64,000 nucleotides of DNA from Janthinobacterium sp. 344 (GCF_900112025.1 NZ_FOKL01000006.1:62001-126000), one strand, 5' to 3'; shown: positions 26,320 to 35,389, counted from the stretch's first letter. Made by a program: numbers and translations. The notes: generated by a model not told the origin, from the sequence alone.

Positions 26320-27489
26320 TCAGGCTTCGCTGCGGCTGAACAAGCGGTCGAACAGGCCCCGGCTCTCCGTCACGCGGCGCGCCGTCACCAGTTCCACCAG
26401 TTCGGCCAGGCTGCGCGCCACGGCGCTGGTGCGCGACAGCTGCAGCAGCGGTATGCCCTGGTTGACGGAATCGGTGGCGGCCAGGTAATCGTTGGGCACC
26501 GTGTGCACCACCTCGGCGCCCAGCGCCTGTTCCAGGTCCGCCAGGCGCAAGCGCCCGCCCTTTTCATAGCGGTTGACGATCAGGCGCAGGCGCTCGCCCG
26601 GATAGCCGAGCGAACGGAAGATGTCGAGCAGGCGGCGGCCGTCGCGGATGTCGGGCAGGGCCAGCTGCAGCACCGGATAGATGGCGTCCGCGTTGTCGAG
26701 CGCGCGCAGCGACAGGGCATCGATCTGGCGCCCCACGTCGAGCACGATGTAATCGTAATGCTGGCGCGCCACGGCGAGGATGCGGTCCATGTGCTCGGGC
26801 TGCATGTCGACCTTGTGCGCCGGGTCGTCGGCCGCCGCCAGCACGCCGAAATTGGGCGTCACGTGCACCAGGCACGAGGCGAGAAAGGCGCCATCCATGC
26901 GCGTGATTTGCGCGCAGATATCCGACAAGGTCATGCTCGGCTTCTGGTCCGAGACGTACAGGGTGGCGTCGCCGAACTGGCCGTGCAGGTCGATCAAGAG
27001 CACCTTGCAGCCAGCCAGGCTGGCCAGCGCATACGAAAAATTCGTCGACAAAAACGTGGCGCCGCTGCCGCCCTTGCACGAGATGAAGGCCAGTACCTTG
27101 CCGTCGCGCATTTGCGTCACGCCGGCCTGGATATCCACCCGGTCCATCGCTTCATGGAAAGCCTTGTGCACCAGCGGCAGTTGCAGCACCTCGCGCATGC
27201 CGGCGCGCATGGCGCGGATCAGCACATCCTGCTGCTGGCCCCGCGTGAGCAGCATCAGCACGGCCAGCGGATACTGGCGCGCCAGGCGCTCGAGCAAATC
27301 GGCCTCGTCGGCCTCGATGCCGCTGGCGTCGACGATCACCAGTTCCGGCGCCTCGGGCAGCATGCGTTCGACCGCATCGCGCAAACCGCTGCGCCGTTCC
27401 AGCAGGCGCAGCACAGGCATGCGCGCCGCGCCCTGCGCGGCGATTTCATCGTGCAAGCTGGCGTCGCGGCTGATCATCAAGGCTTTCAT
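26320..27489 (-). CDS. cpaE: Tad pilus localisation ATPase TadZ/CpaE
   Basis: 389 aa. A receiver-like N-domain (about 1-120) without a complete phospho-acceptor site precedes a MinD/ParA-like domain. The P-loop reads CKGGSGATFLSTN, lacking the Lys of a canonical GK[ST] loop, as is common for TadZ. TadZ positions the Tad machine, often at a pole. It lies 43 bases before tadA. Confidence 0.92.
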   Translation of the reverse strand: MKALMISRDASLHDEIAAQGAARMPVLRLLERRSGLRDAVERMLPEAPELVIVDASGIEADEADLLERLARQYPLAVLMLLTRGQQQDVLIRAMRAGMREVLQLPLVHKAFHEAMDRVDIQAGVTQMRDGKVLAFISCKGGSGATFLSTNFSYALASLAGCKVLLIDLHGQFGDATLYVSDQKPSMTLSDICAQITRMDGAFLASCLVHVTPNFGVLAAADDPAHKVDMQPEHMDRILAVARQHYDYIVLDVGRQIDALSLRALDNADAIYPVLQLALPDIRDGRRLLDIFRSLGYPGERLRLIVNRYEKGGRLRLADLEQALGAEVVHTVPNDYLAATDSVNQGIPLLQLSRTSAVARSLAELVELVTARRVTESRGLFDRLFSRSEA

Positions 27490-27537
27490 CGCACTTCCTT
27501 CAAGTCAATATGGTCGGCTTCGTCCTGGCGGCGGCGT

Positions 27538-28134
27538 TCAAGGACAGAAATTCGGGTTGTCCGGATAGCCCAGCGACTCGGCCACCGCCATGGTGGCGCC
27601 GTTCGGCAGGCGCACGGCCCCCGCGCCGGACGGAAACAGCAGCCCCAGCAAGGGCAGGATGGGCCGGTACGGCACGCTCTCGCAGCGCGCGCCATCACCG
27701 GGCACGCACAACCGGGCGCGCACGAAACGGATGCAGCTGGCGCCATGCGGATCGTTCAGGCAATTGATGCGGTTGCGCTGCGGGCAGCCCGGCAGCGCGT
27801 TCACCGGCAAGGCCGCGGGGACGCCATTGGCCAGCGACAGGTAATCGATGCGCACATAGGCATCGCTGATGCTCCCGCCCAACGGCAAGACGCCCGGGCC
27901 GGCGCGCAGCACGGCGCGCTCGCGCACGGCCTGCAAGGCGCTGGCGTTGCTGAAATCGGTGACGGCGGCGGCGCGCGCGGCACGCCGCGTCATCTCGTGC
28001 ACCATGTTCCAGACATACACGGCGCGCGCCACTTCAAGCATGGCAAAGACAAACAAAAAGAACAGCAGCGCCAGCATGGCGAATTCGACGGCAAACACGC
28101 CACTCTGGCGCCGCTGGCGTGGTTTAATTGACAT
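27538..28134 (-). CDS. TadE-like minor pseudopilin (second copy)
   Basis: 198 aa. A basic N-terminus (RQRRQSGVFAVEFAMLALLFFLFVFAMLEVARAVYVWN) with the TadE-type Glu in the hydrophobic helix is followed by a periplasmic domain with several Cys (CPQRNRINC, SCIRFVRARLC). TadE-family minor pseudopilins are cut by the prepilin peptidase. The start at 28134 leaves an 11-base overlap with the upstream tadE. Confidence 0.85.
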   Translation of the reverse strand: MSIKPRQRRQSGVFAVEFAMLALLFFLFVFAMLEVARAVYVWNMVHEMTRRAARAAAVTDFSNASALQAVRERAVLRAGPGVLPLGGSISDAYVRIDYLSLANGVPAALPVNALPGCPQRNRINCLNDPHGASCIRFVRARLCVPGDGARCESVPYRPILPLLGLLFPSGAGAVRLPNGATMAVAESLGYPDNPNFCP

Positions 28135-28606
28135 AGCGCAAGGTCGCGTTGGCACGCAGCGGTATCGACCACAGCTCGGGCATCCAGGCGCGCACCAGGT
28201 CGGGCAGGAAGCTGACGCGCATGTCCACGGCCACCTTGATGCGCACCTGCGTCGGCGCTTGGGCGAAGGTGCCGCAGTTATAGTCTTCGTCGAGATACAG
28301 GCAGTTCAGGCTGACGCTGACGGTCTTCATCTGTGGCGCCGTGTCCGCCATCGCATCGACCACCATTTGCCGCGCAAACGCGCCGTGCTGCGCAGCGGTG
28401 TCCGCATTCGCCATCTGCGGCAGCGGCAAGGTGGCCATGTAGCGCGCCGCGTCGTGCACGCCTTTCTGCAAGGCGGTGTAAGCGAGGAACGCGCGGCCGA
28501 ACAGCAGCACCACGGGTAGCAGCCCCATGAAGAACAGCATGATCAGCGCCAGCTCGATGGCCGCCAGGCCGCCCTGGCGCCGCGCCGCGCGGCATGGCGG
28601 CCTCAT
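28124..28606 (-). CDS. tadE: TadE-like minor pseudopilin
   Basis: 160 aa. The leader RRQGGLAAIELALIMLFFMGLLPVVLLFGRAF has the cleavage-site Gly and conserved Glu of TadE. A periplasmic domain with a Cys pair (LNCLYLDEDYNC) and a C-terminal WSIPLRANATLRYV follows. The ATG at 28606 overlaps the upstream tadG stop by 4 bases, so translation is coupled. Confidence 0.87.
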   Translation of the reverse strand: MRPPCRAARRQGGLAAIELALIMLFFMGLLPVVLLFGRAFLAYTALQKGVHDAARYMATLPLPQMANADTAAQHGAFARQMVVDAMADTAPQMKTVSVSLNCLYLDEDYNCGTFAQAPTQVRIKVAVDMRVSFLPDLVRAWMPELWSIPLRANATLRYVN

Positions 28607-30030
28607 CGCAGCAACTCCGCCGGTCCGGCCAGCGTGCCTTCGGCCACCACGCCGGCAAATTCGGCGCTCAGGACGCCATTGCTGGCCGGCGCCGTCATGT
28701 AGAAGCGGCCGATGCCCTGTACGTGGGCCAGCACGTCGCTGCCGGCCGGTACGGGGCAGGCCAGCAAGGCGATATGCAGCGCGCGCCGCAAGGCCACGCC
28801 CGTGTTGCCAAGCGGCGCCGTCTGGAACCCCGACGCCAGGTACGGGGTGCCGCTGGTCGGATAGCCGGCCTTGGCGACGGGCGCGGCCGGGGTCGCCGGA
28901 TACAGCTTGGCCCAGTCGCCGGGCGCAAACGGCAGGTAGCCACCGGCCGGCTTGGTGCTGCTGTATTTCGCCGCCCTGGTAAACGACCACAGCGGTCCAT
29001 AGCTGCCAAGCGCCGGCGGTGTCGCGGGTGTCTCGGGGTCGGCCACGGACAGCAGGGGATTGCCGCTGCTGAGCGCGCTGGGCGCGTCAGGCGTATTTGT
29101 CATCCACCAGTTCGCGGCCGTATTCGGAAAGACGCGGACATTCGCGTCGGGCGGCGCGGTGACAGCGTGGCAGCCGCTACCCGCGTGCAGGTTGAAGCGT
29201 GCGTTGAAGGCCGGCCACAGTGCGGCGGGAAACGGCCGGTGTACGTGCACTGCCGCACTGCCGATATGCGGGTACAGCACGCTGCCCGTGCAGACGAAGG
29301 GCAAGATGGCGGCATCGCTGACCTGCGCCGGCGTTCCCAAGGTACCCGGCTGGCCCAGGGGATTGAGCACGAAGTGTTCGGCCGCCGGACCGTGTGGATT
29401 GAGCTTCAACAGGTTATACGCGACGCCGCGGCGAAAACCGTATTCCAGCAATTCATCCGGCGACAGGCCGGCATTCTTGCGTGGACTGGCCGCGAGGTTG
29501 GACAGCGCGCAAACGGCCAACGGGGCCAGGTGCAAGCTGGTCCGGCCGGCCACGGCGCGCGCCCGCGTATCGAGCGTGCGCAGCGCTGGCGACCAGGCGC
29601 CCAGGAAGGCGGTCGCCACTTTCCCCAGCGCCGGGTCGTTGGCTTGCGTATCGATGCGCACGAACAGGGCCGTGGCGGGATCGGGCACGCTGCCCGCCGC
29701 ATGCCACTCGCTGGCGGGCGCGTCAACGGCGCTGGCAAAACGGATGCTGGCATCCGACAAAATGGCGCCTTCCGTGCGGCGCAGGTAGGCGCTCTTGTCG
29801 GCCGCGCTGCTCCTGGCTTTCGTCACGGCGGCGAGCAAGCCGTCGGACGTGCCCACCAGTTCCGCCGCTGCCGCCATCGCCGCGTTATCGGCCAGGTTCT
29901 GCAGTTCGGTCTTGCGGCCGATGACTTGCCCCACGTCGAGCGCCAGGCCGATAAAGCCCAGTATCACGATGAGCAGGATGGAAAAGGCGATGATCATCGC
30001 GCCGCGCTGGCCCTGGCGTCTATTTGCCAT
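28603..30030 (-). CDS. tadG: TadG-like pilus-associated protein
   Basis: 475 aa. The TadG-type N-terminus (RRQGQRGAMIIAFSILLIVILGFIGLALDVGQVIGRKTELQNLADNAAMAAAAEL) is a membrane helix plus the conserved post-helix motif of TadG/Flp-associated proteins. The long periplasmic part has Cys residues and no visible von Willebrand MIDAS motif. The start at 30030 overlaps the upstream lipoprotein gene by 11 bases. Confidence 0.82.
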   Translation of the reverse strand: MANRRQGQRGAMIIAFSILLIVILGFIGLALDVGQVIGRKTELQNLADNAAMAAAAELVGTSDGLLAAVTKARSSAADKSAYLRRTEGAILSDASIRFASAVDAPASEWHAAGSVPDPATALFVRIDTQANDPALGKVATAFLGAWSPALRTLDTRARAVAGRTSLHLAPLAVCALSNLAASPRKNAGLSPDELLEYGFRRGVAYNLLKLNPHGPAAEHFVLNPLGQPGTLGTPAQVSDAAILPFVCTGSVLYPHIGSAAVHVHRPFPAALWPAFNARFNLHAGSGCHAVTAPPDANVRVFPNTAANWWMTNTPDAPSALSSGNPLLSVADPETPATPPALGSYGPLWSFTRAAKYSSTKPAGGYLPFAPGDWAKLYPATPAAPVAKAGYPTSGTPYLASGFQTAPLGNTGVALRRALHIALLACPVPAGSDVLAHVQGIGRFYMTAPASNGVLSAEFAGVVAEGTLAGPAELLR

Positions 30031-30322
30031 TGCCGCCCCCCAGCATGAACTGCACCGGCTGCGGCGCCTGGCCATTCGGCTCGACAAACGAGGCGCGATA
30101 GCGCTGCATGGCGGCGTGCGCGCTGGGACCGTCCAGTCCGTCGGCAGGCGTGCGGTTGCCGGCGCCGGCCGGATAGCGCACCTGCTGCGTCATGACCAGG
30201 CGCACCGCGTCGCCAAAACGCTGGTCCAGTTGTGGCGTGCTGCTGTGCGCACAAGCGGCCAGCAGCAGCACCGGCACCAGCACCGCCAGGCGCCGCGGCA
30301 AACTCTCTAGCAATGTCGGCAT
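30020..30322 (-). CDS. Small lipoprotein of the Tad locus
   Basis: 100 aa. A lipoprotein signal (RRLAVLVPVLLLAACAHS) is followed by a short region with DQRFGDAVRLVMTQQVRYPAGAGNRTPADGLDGPSAHAAMQRYRASF. That segment resembles the lipoprotein C-termini found beside secretins in Tad/RcpB loci, where such proteins may act as pilotins. GGGGAG precedes the ATG at 30322. Family assignment is uncertain. Confidence 0.72.
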   Translation of the reverse strand: MPTLLESLPRRLAVLVPVLLLAACAHSSTPQLDQRFGDAVRLVMTQQVRYPAGAGNRTPADGLDGPSAHAAMQRYRASFVEPNGQAPQPVQFMLGGGNGK

Positions 30323-30364
30323 GGCATGGCTCCCCGTGTCATTGGCACTCATTCATTGCAACGT

Positions 30365-31798
30365 TCATTTCAACTCGAAACCACCGGCCGCGCGCGGCGC
30401 CGGCGCTGGCAACGACGCCTTCGGCGGCGGGCCTTCCATCATGCCGCCCAACATCAGGTCCTTGCGCGAAGGCGGCGTCAGCTGCGCCGTCGGCAGCAGC
30501 GTATCGGACGGCAGGGGTTTCACCAGATGCGCGGTGATGACAAACAACAGTTCCGTGCGGTCATGTTGGAAGTCCGTGCTGCGAAACAAGGCACCGAGAA
30601 TCGGCACTTCACTGAGCCATGGCACGCCCGTGATATTGCTCACCTGGTTGTTCTTGATCAGGCCGCCGATGGCGTAGCTCTGGCCATCGAACAGCTGCAC
30701 CGTGGTCGACGCGCGCCGCGTGGTGATCACCGGCAGGATCGAACGCCCGCTCACCCCGGCGGCGGAAATGCCCACGCCTTCGCGCGACAATTCCGACACT
30801 TCCGGCGCCACCTTCAGATTGATGCGTCCGCCCGACAGCACGGTGGGCGTGAAACGCAGGCCGACGCCGTATTCGCGCTCTTCCAGCGTGATCTTGTTGT
30901 TGTCCTGGCCGACGGGAATGAAGATCTTGCCGCCGGCCAGAAAACTGCCCTCCTGCCCGCTGATCGCCATCACCGTCGGCTCGGCCAGGATACGCACCAG
31001 GCCATCCTGCTTCTGCGCCTCGATGGTCAGTTTCTGGCCGTTCGACTTGCGCACGTCGAGCATGCCATTCGCCGTGCCGCTGAGGAAATTCGACAGCAAG
31101 GTGGTGGCCCAGCTGCCCGAGGCAAAGCGCAAGGTGGCGCCCACTTCCAGGCGCTCCAGCAGGGACTTCGACACTTCGGCGATCTGCACGGCCAGCATCA
31201 CTTGCTGCGGCGCGCTGACGTCGAGCATATTGATGATGCGGCTGTTCGGCGTGGCCGAGCCGCCGGCCGCCACGGCCGGCGGCGGCACGGCGCTGCCATC
31301 GGCCGGCTTGGGCAGGGCCAGCGGCACGGTAGCGCGGCGCACATAGGCATGCGCCAGCTCGACGGCGCGCAGCACGGCGCCCGCATCCTGCACCGTGCCC
31401 GACAGCACCAGGGTATCGGCCACGGCCGTGACGCGGATGGCTTTTTCTTCCGGCATCAGGGCCGCCAGGGTGGCCTGCAGGCCGGCCGGGTCCATGCTGA
31501 CGCTGACGTTGACCACGCTGCACACGCCGCTCTTGCCCTGGATAATCATGTTCGTGCTGCCCACGTCGACGCCCACCACGTACAAGGTATCGGGCGCCAC
31601 CAGCATGGCTTGCAGCACGGCCGGATTGCCGACGCTGCGCGCCAGCACCGCCTCGGGCAGGCGCAGCATGCTCGACTTGCCCACCTGCAGCTGCAGATTG
31701 CCGGGCGTGGCCGCCTCGCCTCCGCAGCGGGGACCGGAATCGGCCGCGGCGCTGGCAAGCGGCAGCAAACAGCACAGTGTCAGCAGGGCGCGGTTCAT
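30365..31798 (-). CDS. cpaC: Tad pilus outer-membrane secretin CpaC/RcpA
   Basis: 477 aa. A signal peptide is followed by the pilus-secretin N-domain (LQLQVGKSSMLRLPEAVLARSVGNPAVLQAMLVAPDTLYVVG), a BON-like segment (IRVTAVADTLVLSGTVQDAGAVLRAVELA) and the secretin domain (VMLAVQIAEVSKSLLERL to VPWLSEVPILGALF and TELLFVITAHLVKPL). It forms the pilus pore in the outer membrane. The start at 31798 gives the normal signal peptide. Confidence 0.95.
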   Translation of the reverse strand: MNRALLTLCCLLPLASAAADSGPRCGGEAATPGNLQLQVGKSSMLRLPEAVLARSVGNPAVLQAMLVAPDTLYVVGVDVGSTNMIIQGKSGVCSVVNVSVSMDPAGLQATLAALMPEEKAIRVTAVADTLVLSGTVQDAGAVLRAVELAHAYVRRATVPLALPKPADGSAVPPPAVAAGGSATPNSRIINMLDVSAPQQVMLAVQIAEVSKSLLERLEVGATLRFASGSWATTLLSNFLSGTANGMLDVRKSNGQKLTIEAQKQDGLVRILAEPTVMAISGQEGSFLAGGKIFIPVGQDNNKITLEEREYGVGLRFTPTVLSGGRINLKVAPEVSELSREGVGISAAGVSGRSILPVITTRRASTTVQLFDGQSYAIGGLIKNNQVSNITGVPWLSEVPILGALFRSTDFQHDRTELLFVITAHLVKPLPSDTLLPTAQLTPPSRKDLMLGGMMEGPPPKASLPAPAPRAAGGFELK

Positions 31799-31832
31799 GT
31801 GAGCGTATCCATGGTTAATCAGGACTGCAGGC

Positions 31833-32675
31833 TTAAAAACATTCGCGCGACTGGCGCGTACCATCGATGACGCCGCTGCACTGGCGCTGCACCGCCTGCG
31901 CCACGCGGGCCGGGCGCGGCGCCACGGCAACGGCGGGCGCGGCACTCTCGGGCTCGGGTTCGGCCGCACCGCCCAGCAAGGTCAGCTTGGTGGCGCCTGT
32001 CGTCACGCCCGGCTGCGGATCGACCTGGTTGCGCAGCACCAGCGACAGGGTGCCCACGCTGCGCGCCAGGTCCAGGTTTTCCGCCTGTTCCGGCGTCACT
32101 TCCAGCGTCACCGCATTGACCACGCGCGGCTTGGTCTCGTCGCGCCCCACTTCCTGCGCCACGGCCAGCACCAGGATGCGCTCGAGCACGATCTTGGAAA
32201 TGCTGCGTCCCTGCCCGCTTCCCCGCTCGCCGCCATCCTCATGGGTACTCACGATGATGTCGACATAGTTGCCCGGCAAGGCGAAACCGGCCACGCCGAT
32301 CACGTCATTGACACGCACGGTGATGGCGCGCCGCCCTTCCGTGATCAGGGCCGACAGGCCGCCCAGGGTGCCGGCCGGCGCCAGCTTGGCCTCGCTCAAG
32401 GGTTCACCGCGCAGCACGCTGGTTTTCAGCACGCGACCCGCCAGTTTCGCCGGGTCTTGCAGCGCGCCCTGCGGCAAGCTTTCCGCCGGCCATTCGGCCA
32501 GGCGCAGCATCTCCGGTGTCAGGCGCTGGCCCAGGTTGACATCGCTGGCGGCGACGACGATCTTGCCCTTGCCGGCCGGTGTCTGACGCAGCAGCCAGTG
32601 CGAGGCCAGCAGCACGGCAAGCAGGCCCAGCACGACCGCCATGGCCATCATCAAGAGGGCGCGCCGGTTTTTCAT
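31833..32675 (-). CDS. cpaB: Tad pilus assembly protein CpaB/RcpC
   Basis: 280 aa. A single N-terminal helix is followed by an SAF domain (IVVAASDVNLGQRLTPEMLRLAEWPAESLP) and the RcpC domain (GRRAITVRVNDVIGVAGFALPGNYVDIIVS, AVTLEVTPEQAENLDLARSVGTLSLVLRN). It links the secretin to periplasmic components. The ATG at 32675 overlaps the upstream ATPase stop by 4 bases. Confidence 0.93.
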   Translation of the reverse strand: MKNRRALLMMAMAVVLGLLAVLLASHWLLRQTPAGKGKIVVAASDVNLGQRLTPEMLRLAEWPAESLPQGALQDPAKLAGRVLKTSVLRGEPLSEAKLAPAGTLGGLSALITEGRRAITVRVNDVIGVAGFALPGNYVDIIVSTHEDGGERGSGQGRSISKIVLERILVLAVAQEVGRDETKPRVVNAVTLEVTPEQAENLDLARSVGTLSLVLRNQVDPQPGVTTGATKLTLLGGAAEPEPESAAPAVAVAPRPARVAQAVQRQCSGVIDGTRQSRECF

Positions 32676-34045
32676 GCGATACGCTCGCACAGGCTGGTGG
32701 CCGGCATGTCACAGCTGGCAAACAGGCTGTTCCAGGCTTGCTCCACGCTCGCCACGGTCAGCTGCGCGTCGCTGCCGGCAAAACCGGCGAAGTCGGCGAT
32801 ACGCGCCAGCAATTCATGGGGATAGCTGGCCAGCAGGGGACGTCCTTGCGCGCCATGCAACTGCTGCATCAGGTAATTCAGGGCCAGCTCGTCGAACGCG
32901 ATGCCCGCCACCCGGCACTGCTGGCGGAACAGGGCGCGATACGCGCTGTCGGCCAGCGGCCCCACCCGCACCTTGTAGCCGATGCGGCGCAGCAAGGCGG
33001 CATCCAACAGCTCGCCGGGCGCCAGATTCGTGGCCAGCACCAGCGCACTGTCGAACGGCACGCCGATATGCACGCCGCCCGGCAAGCTCAGCTGGTCGAC
33101 GCCGCGCGCCAGCGGCTGCATCAGCCGCGTCAGCAATTCCGGCGCACCGAGACGCTGGCGGCCCAGGTCATCGACGATCAGCATGCCGTTATTGGCCCGC
33201 ACATGGGCCGGCGCCTGGTAGCAGCCGCCGCTGGCGTCCTGGCGCAGCTCCAGCATGCCGGCGTCGAGTTCGGCCCCGACGTGGATCACCGGACGCTGGC
33301 ACAGCACCCAGCGGATATCCGTGCTGCGCCGCTCCAGCGCCTGGCGCGCATGGCTGACATGCTGCGGCGCCGGCGGCAGGTGCTGCGCCGCATCGTATAG
33401 CTGGATGATGTCCTGGCCGACGACGATGGCGTAGGGCACGGCCACCAGGCCATGCAGCAACTGTCCCAGCTGCAGCGCCAGCGTCGACTTGCCGCTGCCG
33501 GGCGGGCCGTACAGCAGCAGCGAGCGTCCCGAATGCAGGGCCGCGCCCACCATGTCGAGCATGCCCGGCCCCGCATGGGCGCCGCCCAGCACGGCCGCCA
33601 GGTCATCGCTGGCGACGCGCTGTTCCTGCGCCTGCCACGACTGGCGCGCCACCATGGCGCGGTAGGCTTCCAGCGTGACGGGCGCGGCGCCGATGTAGGC
33701 GCAGCGCTCGAGGAAGGCGCCGGCGCGCTGCTTGCCCGCGCCCGTCAGCTGATACTGCACGTCGATATCGGACTCGCCGCGCCAGGCCACTTCCGCCATC
33801 TGCTCCGTCACCATGAAATCGAGCACTTCGCGCAAGACATTGATCGACAGGCGCAGGCGCGTGGTCAGTACCGACAGGTGCGTCTTGCCGCCCACAAACA
33901 TGAGCTTGGCGATCAGCTCGACCACCAGTTGCCGTTCCAGCCCCGTTTCACGCAGGCTCTTCGGCTGCGGCGGCAAGGGCGGCATCAGGTTCGCGTCGGC
34001 GGGGCGCGGCATACTCTCGGTGCTGGAATAGTCGACCTCGGTCAT
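32672..34045 (-). CDS. AAA ATPase of the Tad locus with N-terminal winged-helix-like domain
   Basis: 457 aa. Residues about 40-115 look like a winged helix (VVELIAKLMFVGGKTHLSVLTTRLRLSINVLREVLDFMV). The AAA core has Walker A GPPGSGKST (180-188) and Walker B NGMLIVDDLG, with a sensor segment ALVLATNL. It is not a TadA-type secretion ATPase; it resembles MoxR/ClpX-like chaperone ATPases annotated beside Flp loci in other betaproteobacteria. It is co-translated with cpaB, so it probably serves pilus assembly or its control. Role untested as far as I know. Confidence 0.8.
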   Translation of the reverse strand: MTEVDYSSTESMPRPADANLMPPLPPQPKSLRETGLERQLVVELIAKLMFVGGKTHLSVLTTRLRLSINVLREVLDFMVTEQMAEVAWRGESDIDVQYQLTGAGKQRAGAFLERCAYIGAAPVTLEAYRAMVARQSWQAQEQRVASDDLAAVLGGAHAGPGMLDMVGAALHSGRSLLLYGPPGSGKSTLALQLGQLLHGLVAVPYAIVVGQDIIQLYDAAQHLPPAPQHVSHARQALERRSTDIRWVLCQRPVIHVGAELDAGMLELRQDASGGCYQAPAHVRANNGMLIVDDLGRQRLGAPELLTRLMQPLARGVDQLSLPGGVHIGVPFDSALVLATNLAPGELLDAALLRRIGYKVRVGPLADSAYRALFRQQCRVAGIAFDELALNYLMQQLHGAQGRPLLASYPHELLARIADFAGFAGSDAQLTVASVEQAWNSLFASCDMPATSLCERIA

Positions 34046-34138
34046 GCTGTGTCTCCAAGCCGGTGAAGGCTGCGTTGAACAGATTTCATTCTAGCGAGCA
34101 GGTGTCAGCGCCCATTGATCAAGAGCAATGAATACCAC

Positions 34139-34672
34139 TCAGAAATAATTGCGACCTTGTACCGCCAGGCTGCCCAGGGCAATCGCCAGTCCGTAGGGCA
34201 TGTTGCCCACGCTGGCCTGCTCAGCCAGTGCGGCGGGCGCCAGGGGAATGCCGGCCGTGCGCGCGATCATCGGCCACAGCAGCTGGCGCAGATTGCGCAG
34301 ACAGGCGCGCCACTTGCCCTGATACGTGATCATCAGCACGGCCATCACGCCACCGAGCACAAAGGTGGCGAAACAGATCTGCAGCACCGGCCATGGCCCC
34401 GCGAAGGCGCCCACCATGGCGATCAATTTGACGTCGCCGGCGGCCATGCCGCGCAGCACGTACAACGGCAGAAACAGGAAAAATCCCGTGGCCATGCCGC
34501 CCAGCCACAGCGGCGCCACTTGTTGCGGCCACAGCCACCCATGCAGGGCCAGCGCGGCCACGATGCCGGATAGCACCAGCGCATTCGGGATCTTGCGGCG
34601 GATCAAATCACTGACGGCGGCGGCTGTCACAAAGCACAGCAGCAGCAGATCGCACAAGGCATAGGCAGGCAT
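34139..34672 (-). CDS. tadV: Prepilin peptidase TadV/CpaA (A24 aspartyl protease)
   Basis: 177 aa with about six hydrophobic segments. The two catalytic Asp regions are visible: AAAVSDLIRRKIPN (DxxxRxIPN) near residue 19 and MAAGDVKLIAMVGAF (GxGD-type, here AGD) near 73. It cleaves leader peptides of Flp and the TadE/TadG pseudopilins. AGGAGG seven bases before the ATG gives a strong ribosome site. Confidence 0.93.
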   Translation of the reverse strand: MPAYALCDLLLLCFVTAAAVSDLIRRKIPNALVLSGIVAALALHGWLWPQQVAPLWLGGMATGFFLFLPLYVLRGMAAGDVKLIAMVGAFAGPWPVLQICFATFVLGGVMAVLMITYQGKWRACLRNLRQLLWPMIARTAGIPLAPAALAEQASVGNMPYGLAIALGSLAVQGRNYF

Positions 34673-34685
34673 GCGACACCTCCTG

Positions 34686-34718
34686 AAAAAAACCCGCCAC
34701 CGGCCGGCCAGTGGCGGG
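34686..34718 (-). terminator. Terminator/attenuator hairpin directly after flp
   Basis: On the minus strand CCCGCCAC, a 10-base loop and GTGGCGGG form an 8-bp GC stem followed by seven T (34686-34692). It begins 7 bases after the flp stop and ends just before the tadV ribosome site, so it should stop most transcripts after the pilin gene and let a fraction continue into the assembly genes. Confidence 0.88.
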
Positions 34719-34725
34719 CACCCGC

Positions 34726-34908
34726 TTAGGGCGTCAACACCAGGTTCGCAGAAATGTCGGTGAGGACGGTCAGCAAGTTGGTCTTGATCAGCAAGAAACC
34801 GGCAGTGATGGCGGTGGCCATCAATGCCGCGATCAGGCCGTATTCGATTGCCGTAATGCCATCCTCATCCTTGACAAACTGCTGTACCGCCGACAGGAAG
34901 GTATGCAT
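34726..34908 (-). CDS. flp: Flp-type pilin subunit
   Basis: 60 aa. The Flp leader QQFVKDEDG^ITAIEYGLIAALMATAITAGFLL has the prepilin cleavage site and the conserved Glu-Tyr at +5/+6, then one hydrophobic helix and a short tail. It is the major subunit of the tight-adherence pilus. GGGAG precedes the ATG at 34908. It is first in the operon, followed by the hairpin at 34686-34718. Confidence 0.95.
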   Translation of the reverse strand: MHTFLSAVQQFVKDEDGITAIEYGLIAALMATAITAGFLLIKTNLLTVLTDISANLVLTP

Positions 34909-35389
34909 GACAAGCTCCCAAAAGTGAATCACAAGTCCCTGGCGCAATCGGGTGTGAAACATTGCCCATTCCTGCTAATATGTTTCCTGCCGTAAATTTC
35001 TGCGCCATTGCATTGACTATAAAGCGCCCACGTTTTGGCAAATTGACGCGTCACAAGTTTCCATATGGAAATTATCAAACCTGGTTGAAATGACGGTTGT
35101 CGCAAACAAATGTTGCGATGAAGATTGAAAGCCTTCGTCAGGGCAAGGTTTTTGCAACGCCATGCAGGAATCTCATGTATTTACATGAAATATTGCATAC
35201 GTTAATTGCCTATTAGGCAAAAAGACATTATCCTGCTTAGCTCTTCTTTGGAAAGGCCTCTCGCCCGGCGGTACAGAGCGTCATGCCACCAAATAAATCT
35301 TGGCTTCTTGTAGACGGACGCGAACATGCTCTTGCTTGATGCAATGCTGGTATGACGACACTTGTGTGACTACTTTCCAGAGAACGACA
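34909..35389. promoter_or_regulatory. Divergent regulatory region between flp and the GGDEF gene
   Basis: This 481-base AT-rich region has no gene. It holds a perfect 14-bp palindrome TTTCCATATGGAAA (35058-35071), an inverted repeat CATGTA-TT-TACATG (35174-35187) and, on the minus strand, a possible -10 TATAGT (35016-35021). The palindrome lies about 150 bases before flp, a plausible activator site. Confidence 0.5.

Noticed and set aside
26212-28131. A 639-codon plus-strand open frame across the Tad genes
   Set aside because: Antisense to cpaE and tadE-like genes with His/Gln/Ala-rich shadow composition; no ribosome site or domain.
34909-35040. A sigma-54 promoter for flp (TGGCGCAGAAATTTAC on the minus strand)
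   Set aside because: The -12 element lacks the required GC, unlike the good match before the PEP-CTERM gene.
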